A stretch of DNA of 64,000 nucleotides from DASVRZ01 sp038230215 (GTDB taxonomy: Bacteria > Verrucomicrobiota > Verrucomicrobiia > Chthoniobacterales > DASVRZ01): assembly GCA_038230215.1 (NCBI GenBank), contig JBBRNR010000003.1, positions 1 to 64,000 of the forward strand. Direction: 5' to 3'. Shown here piece after piece: positions 44,155 to 52,245 of this stretch. Both the position numbers and the translations under genes were made by a program. The notes beneath the pieces are model-generated. The model searched no databases, had not been told where the DNA came from, and saw only the letters and a program-made list of their open reading frames with translations. Each line of letters begins with the position of its first letter. Position 1 is the stretch's first letter.

Positions 44155-44870
44155 ACTTCCTCCGCCTTTGCCTCCTGCTCCTGATGGGAATGCCACTCGC
44201 CTCGGCAGGCACGTCCGACACTTTTGCCGCCGCCAATGAAGCCTATAACAAACGTGATTTCGGCGCGGCGATCCAGGCTTACGAAACACTCCTTCGCCGG
44301 GGCGAACTCCGTCCCGAGATTTACTACAACCTCGCCTTGGCCCACGAAAAATCTGCCAATCCAGCGCGCGCCATTCTGAGCTACGAACGCGCCTTGCTCC
44401 TCGCCCCCGCATTCACCGATGCCCAGGCCCGGCTCGACAGTTTGAGCGGAGTTCCATCGCATTGGTGGGAGCGATTGCCCCGCTTCGGAAGCCGACTGAG
44501 TGTGATCGTCGCGGTCGTCGCCGGATGGATTTTTCTGTTCTCACTCGTGGCGCAATGGCGGGTGCTCGGCGGGACGCGCCACCTCTGGAGCATGACGGCG
44601 ATTCTCAGTCTGATCGCGCTCGCCATCGCCGCGACGAGCTTCTATCTGCGCGACTGGCCGCTGGCCTCTCCAGACCGGGCGATCGTGCTGAAAAATGAGA
44701 AACTCCGCTCGAATTTCACCGCCAGCAGTCCGTCCATTCTCGCCTTGCGACCAGGACAAGCCGTGGAAATCACCAGCGTCAACGGACCTTGGACCGAGTG
44801 CCGGCTGCCCGACCAAACCCTCGGCTGGGTCGCGAGCGAATCTCTCGAACGCGTCATCCCGAGAACATGA
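44151..44870 (+). CDS. batE: BatE-like TPR and SH3 domain protein
   Basis: A 239-residue protein. A signal peptide (about 1-20, MNFLRLCLLLLMGMPLASAG) precedes TPR repeats (about 25-100, AANEAYNKRDFGAAIQAYETLLRRGELRPEIYYNLALAHEKS). Two membrane helices (about 115-135 and 145-165) and a bacterial SH3-like domain (about 175-235, RSNFTASSPSILALRPGQAVEITSVNGPWTECRLPDQTLGWV) follow. It is the last bat gene and is coupled to batD by ATGA. Confidence 0.85.
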   Translation: MNFLRLCLLLLMGMPLASAGTSDTFAAANEAYNKRDFGAAIQAYETLLRRGELRPEIYYNLALAHEKSANPARAILSYERALLLAPAFTDAQARLDSLSGVPSHWWERLPRFGSRLSVIVAVVAGWIFLFSLVAQWRVLGGTRHLWSMTAILSLIALAIAATSFYLRDWPLASPDRAIVLKNEKLRSNFTASSPSILALRPGQAVEITSVNGPWTECRLPDQTLGWVASESLERVIPRT

Positions 44871-45007
44871 ACTAGCGGCAGAGTTCGCAGGGGCTCACAA
44901 CAAGCCAAGAGCACGTCGTAAAAATCGTTGGTAGCGACGCCCTCAGGGACACCGAGGGGACCATTGGACGTCTGAGTTGCGTTCCTAACTGAAAGCCGCC
45001 CTGCCCA

Positions 45008-45820
45008 ATGAACCCGCTGCCACTCCCCTGGAAAACTTTACTCCGCGCACTCTGCACAACTCTTGCATTTAGTCTAACCGCCGCTGCCAAGGACGCGCCC
45101 ATGCCATCCTGGCTGGCGAAAGTGCATCCTCCGAAAGCGGGCACGTTTCCCCTCCCACAGGCCACCGAGTTGCATTATACCGCAGGCTGGTCGGGTCTGA
45201 TCGCTGGCCGCGTGACGATTCTTTTTTCCCACACGAGCCAATTGCAAACGCTCCACTTGGCCGGAGGCACGGTAGGAGTCGCGCGCAAAATGTATCTGCT
45301 CGACGCGGAGGCGACGGGGCAGTGCGACGCGGGGACTCTGCTGCCCGTGACGGATCACATCGAGGAAACTTACTCCGATGAAAAACGTTCGACCACGCTG
45401 CAATTCACCCCTGAGAACGTGACCCGTTTGCGGACGACGACGCCCGCACGGAGCGACGATAACAAACCGAAACTCCTCCGGCTGCCACATGTGTTCGACT
45501 TGCAAAGTTCGCTCCTCCTCCTCCGCAGCCAGCCGCTCAACACGGGCGATAAAATCACTTTCCTGAGCTATGCGACCGCCTCGCCCTACATCGCACAGGT
45601 CACCGTCCTGGAAAAGGAAATGATGACCGTCCGCGCGGGCACATTTCCAGCGATCAAGCTCCACCTCGACCTCGCCGGGGTGGACAAGAACCTCGCCTTA
45701 AAACCTTACGCGAAAGCCCGGAATGTCACCGCTTGGATTAGTGACGACGCAGACCGGAACTTCCTAAAATTCACCGCCGACCTGCTCATCGGCACCGTCT
45801 TTGTGGAGCTGGATAAATGA
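45008..45820 (+). CDS. DUF3108 periplasmic protein
   Basis: A 270-residue protein with a signal peptide (about 1-28, LAFSLTAAAKD). The core LHYTAGWSGLIAGRVTI, GQCDAGTLLPVTDHIEETYSDEKRSTTLQF and TVRAGTFPAIKLHLDL fits DUF3108, a beta-rich family of exported proteins of unknown function. It sits 137 bp after batE and may be transcribed with it; nothing in that gap looks like a gene. Confidence 0.82.
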   Translation: MNPLPLPWKTLLRALCTTLAFSLTAAAKDAPMPSWLAKVHPPKAGTFPLPQATELHYTAGWSGLIAGRVTILFSHTSQLQTLHLAGGTVGVARKMYLLDAEATGQCDAGTLLPVTDHIEETYSDEKRSTTLQFTPENVTRLRTTTPARSDDNKPKLLRLPHVFDLQSSLLLLRSQPLNTGDKITFLSYATASPYIAQVTVLEKEMMTVRAGTFPAIKLHLDLAGVDKNLALKPYAKARNVTAWISDDADRNFLKFTADLLIGTVFVELDK

Positions 45821-45835
45821 AATAACGGTGGTGCA

Positions 45836-47389
45836 TCAGGTGACCGTTTTCAATGCAGCAAACAATCTGGCTGCTTCCTTCTGAATCTCGGCTTCCGCAG
45901 TGGCAGGAGTCAGCCGTGCATCGATGTTAGAATTTGGAAAAACAAACACCAACACCTTGTCGTCCACACTGGCATTGTAGATACGCTTCTTCGCAGGTGT
46001 CTTCCAAGGGCTGTGTGGCACGGGAAGCAACTCGTGCAGCCGGATGGATCCTTCTCCTATCCGGGGCGACGGCCCCTCATCTGCAAAGATCGCCCCCGAC
46101 ATTCCGTCCTTGTAAATGACCATCGCGATATCTCCGAGCCGGATACCCATGTCTCTGCAAAAATTATCGACACCCGGTTTCTTGTCTTTCTGAGGCAGCA
46201 CAAAGTATGGAATTTTCTCCGCGTTAAAGTAGTCTTTCGGACCACTTGGGTAATGATGACTCGTGCCGGATTGTCCGCTGCTGCCGTCGATTTGTGCATA
46301 GCGGGGAGAGCCATCCGCATCGATCGCCATCTTGGCATCGTAGTATAAGACACCTCCAGGCAAGGTTAGTAACGTCGCACACTTGCTCGGGTCGTTTTTA
46401 TAGGAGGTCGTTTGATCGGCAGCAGCAAATTTTGCCAGATAATACTCGGCCCTCGGCGCGAGCTTAGCCTTCGCAAACGGCACGCCCGCCAGAGCGTGAG
46501 CCGATTGCACGGGTGGCGTATAGCTCACTGTGGACGGCGCCGCTTCCTCCTGCCGTAGCACTGGAGAACCCTCCCGCTCCAGCCAGTGGCTATGCACCCA
46601 GCCGACGAGATCCATCTGCCCCTCGATGGTATCCTCCACATCCACCTTCCACCAAATGGCGTCCTGTTCCAACACACTCATCCGAGTACCCTTCGGCATC
46701 GGCTTTGCGGTAAGAGTGGCATTCTCTGTGCCGGGACCGGTGCGGATGTTCAAATCCGTGGCTGCCACGAAAAATTCCTCGTCTGCTGTTTCGCGCCCCA
46801 TTGCCCGAGAACGGAAACTAGCCATCGGAAATGCAGGACCCGGATCGTTCTTCCGTCCCGGGGATATATCCTCGTGCCCCAGCACATCCTTCAAGCCATA
46901 TTCCTGGACTAACAACGCCGCCAGTTCCGCCGCTGCTGCGAGTTGCTCCGGTGTGTAAATGACCCAGCCCGCCTCATCCTTTTCATTCTTGTGAGTAGCC
47001 ACCATCACCTGGTCGTCAGGAACCTGTCCGCCAAACCACGCCGTCCAATGCCCTCCTTTCTTCTCCAGCTTTCCGGCATTATCCAACTCGATGCCTAGAG
47101 AGTATTGATTCATCCCCTCCAGTCCCTCCCACTTACTCTTCCCTGCGTGCCAGGCGACGCGATTGAAAGGAACGCACTGGGTAATCTTACCATCGCGCCC
47201 GATCACGACATGAGCAGAAGCCTTTGCCTCTGGATCGAGAAACCAGTCCACCGAAGACTGCGCACTGCGCCCCGAGGTAAAGTGCATGATGAGATACTTG
47301 GGAATGACAAGTCCCCCATGGTGCGGCGATTCTTTGTAAGGAACGGCGTTGCCGTCGTTACCGATGAGTCTGTGGTTTTCGATTTTCAT
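45836..47389 (-). CDS. N-acetylmuramoyl-L-alanine amidase with SH3 and GH75 chitosanase-like domains
   Basis: A 517-residue three-domain protein. Residues about 20-205 are an Amidase_2 (AmiD-like) zinc amidase with LIMHFTSG, ASAHVVIGRDGKITQCVPFNRVAWHAGKS and LGHEDISPGRKNDPGPAFP carrying the zinc-binding His and Asp/Lys. About 210-285 is a bacterial SH3 domain (LNIRTGPGTENATLTAKPMPKGT). About 350-480 resembles GH75 chitosanase (YDAKMAIDADGSP, GDIAMVIYKDGMSGAIFADEGPSPRIGEGSI). There is no signal peptide. It would act on peptidoglycan or chitosan-like polymers. The absence of a secretion signal and its neighbours raise an effector-type role as inference. Confidence 0.82.
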   Translation of the reverse strand: MKIENHRLIGNDGNAVPYKESPHHGGLVIPKYLIMHFTSGRSAQSSVDWFLDPEAKASAHVVIGRDGKITQCVPFNRVAWHAGKSKWEGLEGMNQYSLGIELDNAGKLEKKGGHWTAWFGGQVPDDQVMVATHKNEKDEAGWVIYTPEQLAAAAELAALLVQEYGLKDVLGHEDISPGRKNDPGPAFPMASFRSRAMGRETADEEFFVAATDLNIRTGPGTENATLTAKPMPKGTRMSVLEQDAIWWKVDVEDTIEGQMDLVGWVHSHWLEREGSPVLRQEEAAPSTVSYTPPVQSAHALAGVPFAKAKLAPRAEYYLAKFAAADQTTSYKNDPSKCATLLTLPGGVLYYDAKMAIDADGSPRYAQIDGSSGQSGTSHHYPSGPKDYFNAEKIPYFVLPQKDKKPGVDNFCRDMGIRLGDIAMVIYKDGMSGAIFADEGPSPRIGEGSIRLHELLPVPHSPWKTPAKKRIYNASVDDKVLVFVFPNSNIDARLTPATAEAEIQKEAARLFAALKTVT

Positions 47390-47463
47390 AGCTATTAAAG
47401 TTGGCCTGCTTCCCGGTCACCTACGGCTTAAAACCGAGGTAAGTGTGCTGGCCATGAGTAAAG

Positions 47464-47793
47464 TTAGTTTACTCTAAGGGGAGGAATGTCTTGTAGAGGA
47501 GTGGGGGCAACTCCCAGCGGGTAGTTTACTCCTCCTACCTGCAAAACATATTGACCGGGATAGATCCCTCTAAAATAGAACATGCCGTCAGGACCGGTCA
47601 GGGCTTGGCTAACCAATTGAAAATTATTGTTCGGCAGGGGCACGAAAAGGGCAACGCCTACACCGGGACATGGTCCCATACTTTGCACAGCGGGATAAAA
47701 CGCATCTACACGACCCCGGAGGTCGGTTGCCATGGCGGTGGCTGCCTGAATGAGATTAATGGCTAGCAGGAATAGAAATAGACGGTGGCGCAT
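47464..47793 (-). CDS. small exported protein with carboxypeptidase-regulatory-like fold
   Basis: A 109-residue protein with a signal peptide (about 1-22, MRHRLFLFLLAINLIQAATAMA). The mature part, LRGRVDAFYPA ... ALTGPDGMFYFRGIYPGQYVLQVGG, looks like one carboxypeptidase-regulatory-like (CarboxypepD_reg) beta domain. It overlaps the upstream membrane gene by 38 bp and lies before the amidase gene, so the two may be expressed together. Function unknown. Confidence 0.65.
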   Translation of the reverse strand: MRHRLFLFLLAINLIQAATAMATDLRGRVDAFYPAVQSMGPCPGVGVALFVPLPNNNFQLVSQALTGPDGMFYFRGIYPGQYVLQVGGVNYPLGVAPTPLQDIPPLRVN

Positions 47794-48478
47794 TTGGAAT
47801 GATGGTGGTGGTGGTGGTGAGATCTGCAGGTCCCGAGCCTGGTGCCAAAGGCAGAGCTAGAGGGGCTAGCGGCGAAAGAGTTTTGGACTTGGCCTTCAGA
47901 GTGATTACAGGCACCTTGATCCTGCTACCAATAGGCGGGATTTCCTCCAGACAGATAGTCTCATCATTATATCCATCGAGCTGGACTTGCAGGTTTTCAG
48001 GAGGGGCCAGCGTAGGAGAATACAGGGTAATAGTGGCGTGTTTCCCCCAGGTTTTTACAATAGGAGGATTGACAACGAGCCCGGTCACAGCACTGACGAC
48101 TTCCTGATTGTGTTCATCTACGAGCTTAAAATCTGAATCGATAGTCCAGACGGAAGCCCCACCGACCGCTTTAATCAACGGCACGGCTGTGGATTGAACA
48201 GCATAAAAGCCTAGTCCGAATGTCGTTACATACGCACCCCACGCACCTACAGCTTTTATCTTCCAGCCTCCCAGATTCGCTTCCACCTCGTTGCCCGCCT
48301 GCCCACCTACCGGGTTGCGTTCGCGACGATTCGCACGCGCTTGGGTACCATCTGGAAATAACCAGTAGATTATCACCGCAGGAATCAGTGGTACTAGCAC
48401 ATTCAACAAGTAGAAATAGAAGCAAAGCAAGACCGCGCGTTCTTGCGAACTGGCTGCTAAAATCGGAAAGAAATCCAT
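47756..48478 (-). CDS. membrane-anchored protein of unknown function
   Basis: A 240-residue protein. One or two N-terminal membrane helices (about 12-42, RAVLLCFYFYLLNVLVPLIPAVIIYWLF; possibly about 75-95, WGAYVTTFGLGFYAVQS) are followed by a predicted beta-rich domain (about 105-200) and a Pro/Ala/Thr-rich end (PLALPLAPGSGPADLTTTTTIIP). No family is recognised. It shares overlapping coding bases with the next gene, so it belongs to the minus-strand cluster. Confidence 0.6.
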   Translation of the reverse strand: MDFFPILAASSQERAVLLCFYFYLLNVLVPLIPAVIIYWLFPDGTQARANRRERNPVGGQAGNEVEANLGGWKIKAVGAWGAYVTTFGLGFYAVQSTAVPLIKAVGGASVWTIDSDFKLVDEHNQEVVSAVTGLVVNPPIVKTWGKHATITLYSPTLAPPENLQVQLDGYNDETICLEEIPPIGSRIKVPVITLKAKSKTLSPLAPLALPLAPGSGPADLTTTTTIIPNAPPSISIPASH

Positions 48479-48516
48479 AAATCGTAGGATAGAAGGCGGG
48501 TTTTAGGGCGCACCAT

Positions 48517-49422
48517 TTAGCTCAATGTTAGTTCCGCCACTTCACTCTTTGGAGAGTCGCCAGCGGGGTTTTGGGCTTGGACGTAGAACTTGAGGGTACC
48601 GGTGGTGGGGAGGTTTTCTAACAACACATCCAGGTCAGTCTCCATGGGGAGTTCGATGTAGTCGGCATCGCGGCCCACGACTTGGTAGAAGGGGCGGTAT
48701 TTTTGAGCGCGCGGGGTGGCGCTCCAGGCTGCGCGGACGATGCCGGGAGCGATGCGAACTAACATGACGTCGTCGGGGGCGATACCGGGGCGGACGACTC
48801 CGGCAGGCGGGACTAACCCGAAGCCATACCAGCGGTCGTCGTCGGGTGTTAACATGCCGGGGTCGGCCAGTTCGCCAATGAGGCCGCTCATGCGTTTGCG
48901 GAGGGCTTTGTCGGTGGCTTCGCGTGTTTTCTTGGCATCGACGCGGGTCGAGACGGCGCTGTTCAGGACTCCTTTGGCGGTGGCCAGCGCGGTAAAAGTG
49001 GCGCGGAGGCGGGCCTCGGTGAAGTTCTTGGCCTCAACCGCCTGTGTGGGGTTGTCGCGCAGGTAGTTGGCAGCTTTTTCGATGAGTTTGATGCGGTCCA
49101 CGATGGTGGTGGGGATTTCGGTCGTGCCGGCTGGCCAGACGAGGCCGATGGCTCCGGCGACGTCAGTGAGCTGGCGCTTGGTGAGGGCGAGGGCGGCTTT
49201 GACGTTGGAGTTGGCGATGTTACGTGTGGTCAGCGCCGTGTCCTCGGCTTTCCCGGCTTTAACGAAAGCATCCTCAGCGTCTTTAGCCTGTTGCAGTTCG
49301 GAGTCGAGCCGGGCCTGCGTGTTTTGCAGGATGCCTGGATTGTGGTCGGTAAAGCCGTCGCTCATGTCGGCAGCGAGGCTCCAGAGTTTGGATTGGGAAT
49401 CGGGTAGGGAATTGCTGGCCAT
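48517..49422 (-). CDS. helical protein with C-terminal fibronectin type III domain, downstream of array D
   Basis: A 301-residue protein. About 1-115 and 120-180 are long, charged helices (QNTQARLDSELQQAKDAEDAFVKAGKAED; TEARLRATFTALATAKGVLNSAVSTR). About 215-301 is an FN3-like domain (GIVRAAWSATPRAQKYRPFYQVVGRDADYIEL ... FYVQAQNPAGDSPKSEVAELTLS). No signal peptide. ATG 49422 lies 34 nt after the GCATAAACCACT motif and about 90 bp after array D, the same layout as the gene at 11449. This looks like a family known in Verrucomicrobiota as FN3-domain hypothetical proteins, but that is recollection. Confidence 0.72.
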   Translation of the reverse strand: MASNSLPDSQSKLWSLAADMSDGFTDHNPGILQNTQARLDSELQQAKDAEDAFVKAGKAEDTALTTRNIANSNVKAALALTKRQLTDVAGAIGLVWPAGTTEIPTTIVDRIKLIEKAANYLRDNPTQAVEAKNFTEARLRATFTALATAKGVLNSAVSTRVDAKKTREATDKALRKRMSGLIGELADPGMLTPDDDRWYGFGLVPPAGVVRPGIAPDDVMLVRIAPGIVRAAWSATPRAQKYRPFYQVVGRDADYIELPMETDLDVLLENLPTTGTLKFYVQAQNPAGDSPKSEVAELTLS

Positions 49423-49456
49423 AATTTACAGGTGGGTATCTAAGTATTTGGAATGG

Positions 49457-49468
49457 AGTGGTTTATGC
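49457..49468 (-). promoter_or_regulatory. 12-bp motif shared with the array A gene
   Basis: On the minus strand GCATAAACCACT ends 34 nt before the FN3 gene's ATG at 49422. The array A gene has ACATAAAACACT at the same distance (10 of 12 identical). A shared -10-like or operator site is plausible. Confidence 0.45.
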
Positions 49469-49509
49469 GGCGAAAGAATAGTTCTCCCGCCCTTGCCGGG
49501 AGGATTTTT

Positions 49510-49735
49510 GGACGGACGGAGCCTCGTGCGACGGAAAAGAGCGTCGTCGCGAGCGGACGAGCGCTCGTCCGGAGTCTAAGGAGATTTTTTGCGTGCAGAC
49601 GGAGCGGCGTCCGCCCTCAAGGAGAGTCTCGACAGGCGGACGAGGGCTCGTCCGGTTTAAGAGAGAGTCGTAACGGATGGACGAGGCCGGGTGTGGGGTC
49701 GAAGACTGTCGCGACGGACGGACGAGGCTCGGTGC
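49510..49735 (-). repeat. repeat array D: CCTCGTCCGTC repeats with about 41-42-bp period
   Basis: On the minus strand the core (C/G)CTCGTCCG or CTCCGTC recurs at plus-coordinates 49727, 49686, 49645, 49604, 49562 and 49521, that is every 41, 41, 41, 42 and 41 bp. Between cores a second element such as GACTCTCTCTT or AGACTCTCCTT falls near the half-period of about 21 bp. Weaker units extend toward 49800. The core is like that of array A (TCGTCCGTCC) in the same orientation relative to its gene. The 430-bp gap 49423-49852 holds nothing else I can support. Confidence 0.75.
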
Positions 49736-49852
49736 GGTGGCGAGGGAGGGTCTGCGACGGCAAAGCAGAGCGCCCTGAGACGGAGGCTCATGCGTTCCGA
49801 CCGGTGCCGTGTTGTCTGCCGTCTTTGCGGGTTTGGACATGGAAGAAAAGGT

Positions 49853-50182
49853 TTAAAGAAGCGGAAACTTCACCGCAGTGTTGACGGCTGTAGAGAGGAC
49901 TTTAAGGGCGGCGTTGATGGCATCCTGCGCGGCAATGGCGCCGATGGTTGTGATGGAGGTGAGGGCGGCGCGCGCGGCGCTTGCCTGCATGTCGCGGAGG
50001 ATGACGACTTCCTCCTGCAGGATGGTGCCGGCGGCATAGCCGGCTTCGATCTGTGCCGCGCAGATGGCGAGTTTTTTCGCCTCGGCCTCGGCGTAGGGCG
50101 CGGCTTTCTGCCAGTGGGCCGTGAGGACGGCGCGCATAGCGGCGATTATGTCGGTGGCAAGTTGGTCGGCGTCTATCTTCAT
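49853..50182 (-). CDS. small helical protein of unknown function
   Basis: A 109-residue protein, mostly predicted helix and rich in Ala (MKIDADQLATDIIAAMRAVLTAHWQKAAPYAEAEAKKLAICAAQIEAGYAAG). About 65-100 is a hydrophobic Ala/Thr-rich helix pair. No signal peptide, no family that I recognise. It lies 7 bp after the lipoprotein-like gene and immediately before array D on the minus strand. Confidence 0.6.
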   Translation of the reverse strand: MKIDADQLATDIIAAMRAVLTAHWQKAAPYAEAEAKKLAICAAQIEAGYAAGTILQEEVVILRDMQASAARAALTSITTIGAIAAQDAINAALKVLSTAVNTAVKFPLL

Positions 50183-50189
50183 AGGTTAA

Positions 50190-50705
50190 TCAGGATGCGG
50201 GCTTTGCGTCGGCGGATTTGCCGACGCTGGAACCTAGCTTTTTATGGAGCTCTATCCGGGTTAGAGAGCGGAAGTTCGATTCGATGAGTTCACGGACGTT
50301 ATACGCAGGGTCGAGAGTGCCAGTCCCGGTCAAAGGGCGGATTTTGTGGAGGACGGCGAGGCGGGTGATGTTGTCGTCGAGTTCCTTGAGGTTGTTGAGA
50401 GTGCCTTCATTTTTCGGAAGCATGGCGGCGCGGCTGCGGATGGTGGCAATGGTGCCGTGGGCTTCGTCATAAAAGCTCCGATTCTCGGCGAAGCTACCGC
50501 CCGTGCGTGCCATGCGGTCGAGGAAGACGATGGTGCGGACGTGCAGGTCGTTGATGGATTGATCGACGACGGAGTCGTAAGGCGCGACAAATAAGACGCT
50601 GCAGCCAGCCTGGAAAAGGAGGATAAGGAGCGCAACGAGACACTGTCCGGCGCTCAGATTCGCGCGAGGTTTCGCTGGAAGTCGATATGCAGGGGCAATA
50701 TTCAT
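50190..50705 (-). CDS. probable lipoprotein of unknown function
   Basis: A 171-residue protein. After a long positively charged start (RLPAKPR) a hydrophobic segment (about 20-36, CLVALLILLFQAG) is followed by Cys, roughly like a lipobox although Gln at -3 is not typical. The mature part is mainly helical (VVDQSINDLHVRTIVFLDRMARTGG). It lies between the lipase-like and small helical genes. It could anchor to a membrane; no family recognised. Confidence 0.62.
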   Translation of the reverse strand: MNIAPAYRLPAKPRANLSAGQCLVALLILLFQAGCSVLFVAPYDSVVDQSINDLHVRTIVFLDRMARTGGSFAENRSFYDEAHGTIATIRSRAAMLPKNEGTLNNLKELDDNITRLAVLHKIRPLTGTGTLDPAYNVRELIESNFRSLTRIELHKKLGSSVGKSADAKPAS

Positions 50706-50710
50706 GGGAG

Positions 50711-52111
50711 TTAGGCTTTCTTCAGGCGGAAGACTTTCGCCTCGGGGTCGCGGTGGAGGGTGACGTCGACGAGGACAGGTTCGTTGGGATGGAGCAGACG
50801 TTTGTTGGCCCCGCTGAAGACGGAGACGCCCTCGTCTTTGCTGTCGGGGTTGCGGTAAATAATGTCGTCGGATACCGGAGCGGCACCGACACTCATTTCG
50901 ATCTCGGAAGCTGGGAACTTGGCGAGGAAGGCTTCCAGGTCGGTGCAGTCGAAGAAGAAGCTGCGATAGCTAGAGTCGACGCTGTGGGTGTTAACCTTTT
51001 CGAGGATGTCGCCCTGGATGGCGCGGTAGGCGTGGTCCTTGGGATCCACACGCTGAAAGAAGTCGATAACGTAGTCGGGGACGGGTGCGCCGAATTGATC
51101 GTGCACATGAAAAACGACGTGCATGTAGCGGTGGAAGTTTGGATCGGCGGCTTCGCGGGCAGAATAGAGCGCGTCGGTCTGTTGTGCACAGGCGGTAACG
51201 TGTCCGGCGTAGCCAGCAGCGGTGACATTGAGGGCGCGCAGGAGGATGTCGGTCCATTCCTGTTCCTGCGGGAGATTGTTGCCCGGGGGCTGGGTGATGG
51301 TGCCGTGATTACGATCGAAGACGGCGAAAGCGATGTCGCCGCTAGTGCGTGGGCGGGCGCTGACAACAGGGTTGGCAGGATCGGCGAAATCGACGGAGAG
51401 ATAAGTGGCGTTGAGATTGGCGGTGGCGACGCGGACGGTGCCATCGCTGCCGGCTTCGTGCATGATTTTGCGGTTGCCGTCATAAGGCGCAGTGCCGACG
51501 AGGACGGTGGTAATGGTGTTTTTCGAGGAGAGGACGGGAAATGTCGGGTCGAAGAGATCGTCGAGCCCGAGGCGAAAACTGTAAGGCGAAGCAAGTTCGA
51601 GGGCTTCGAGGATGCGCTGGCCACTTTCGCCCGCGTGTTTGAGGTCGTCCCAGCGCCAGCCTTTGAGGATGCGGCCAATGACGGACTTACCGAGCCCGGC
51701 AAGCGGTGAGCCGAAGTTTGCCGGTGCCAGCATAGCGAGATGGCGAATGGGCGTGCGCTGGGCGTCGCGGGTGCCATCGGCGAGAGTGCAGACTTGACGG
51801 AGATACTCGCGGGCGACGAGCGCGCCGGTGCTGTGAATAATGAGATCGAAGCTGTAGCGCGTTTGCGGGATACCGTTGGCGTCGAGCGCACGCTGGAAGG
51901 CGAAACCGATATCTTCGATTTTCAGTTTGTCGTGCATCGAGATGTAATCGCCGAGCCAGATATCGACGACTTGAAAGCCCTGTCCCTGAAGCCACTTGGC
52001 GAGTGGTCGAAAGGAAGCGGAGTTGTCGCTCCAGCCGTGGAGAATGATGAGTGGTTTTGGCGGCACGAACCGAGGAGAGCAGGAAGCCATCTGGGCCGCC
52101 AATCGGGGCAT
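50711..52111 (-). CDS. alpha/beta-hydrolase (lipase-like) with unknown C-terminal domain
   Basis: A 466-residue protein with no signal peptide (another ATG at 52090 is possible). The hydrolase core (about 18-320) has the oxyanion segment LIILHGWSDNSASF, and the nucleophile elbow LIIHSTGALVAREYL near 97-110 (Ser in HSTG), typical of lipases. LAPANFGSPLAGLGK follows. Residues about 330-466 form an unrecognised domain (HVHDQFGAPVPDYVIDFF). As the first gene of the minus-strand cluster and without a Sec signal, it may act in the cytoplasm or be exported by another route. Confidence 0.75.
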   Translation of the reverse strand: MPRLAAQMASCSPRFVPPKPLIILHGWSDNSASFRPLAKWLQGQGFQVVDIWLGDYISMHDKLKIEDIGFAFQRALDANGIPQTRYSFDLIIHSTGALVAREYLRQVCTLADGTRDAQRTPIRHLAMLAPANFGSPLAGLGKSVIGRILKGWRWDDLKHAGESGQRILEALELASPYSFRLGLDDLFDPTFPVLSSKNTITTVLVGTAPYDGNRKIMHEAGSDGTVRVATANLNATYLSVDFADPANPVVSARPRTSGDIAFAVFDRNHGTITQPPGNNLPQEQEWTDILLRALNVTAAGYAGHVTACAQQTDALYSAREAADPNFHRYMHVVFHVHDQFGAPVPDYVIDFFQRVDPKDHAYRAIQGDILEKVNTHSVDSSYRSFFFDCTDLEAFLAKFPASEIEMSVGAAPVSDDIIYRNPDSKDEGVSVFSGANKRLLHPNEPVLVDVTLHRDPEAKVFRLKKA

Positions 52112-52245
52112 GGCTGAAGTTTTTCTCAGGCGTCCCGGAAGCAGCGGTTTCTCGGGATTAAGAAAAAAGCATTCTTTTACCTTGCGGGTTTCTCAGGTTT
52201 TAGACTAGGAACGGCTCTGTTTAATGCCGTTTTTGAAAGGGATGT

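Noticed and set aside
42214..44412. 732-codon antisense frame opposite batD
   Set aside because: Shadow ORF; Arg/Gly/Glu-rich with no domain, while batD is well supported.
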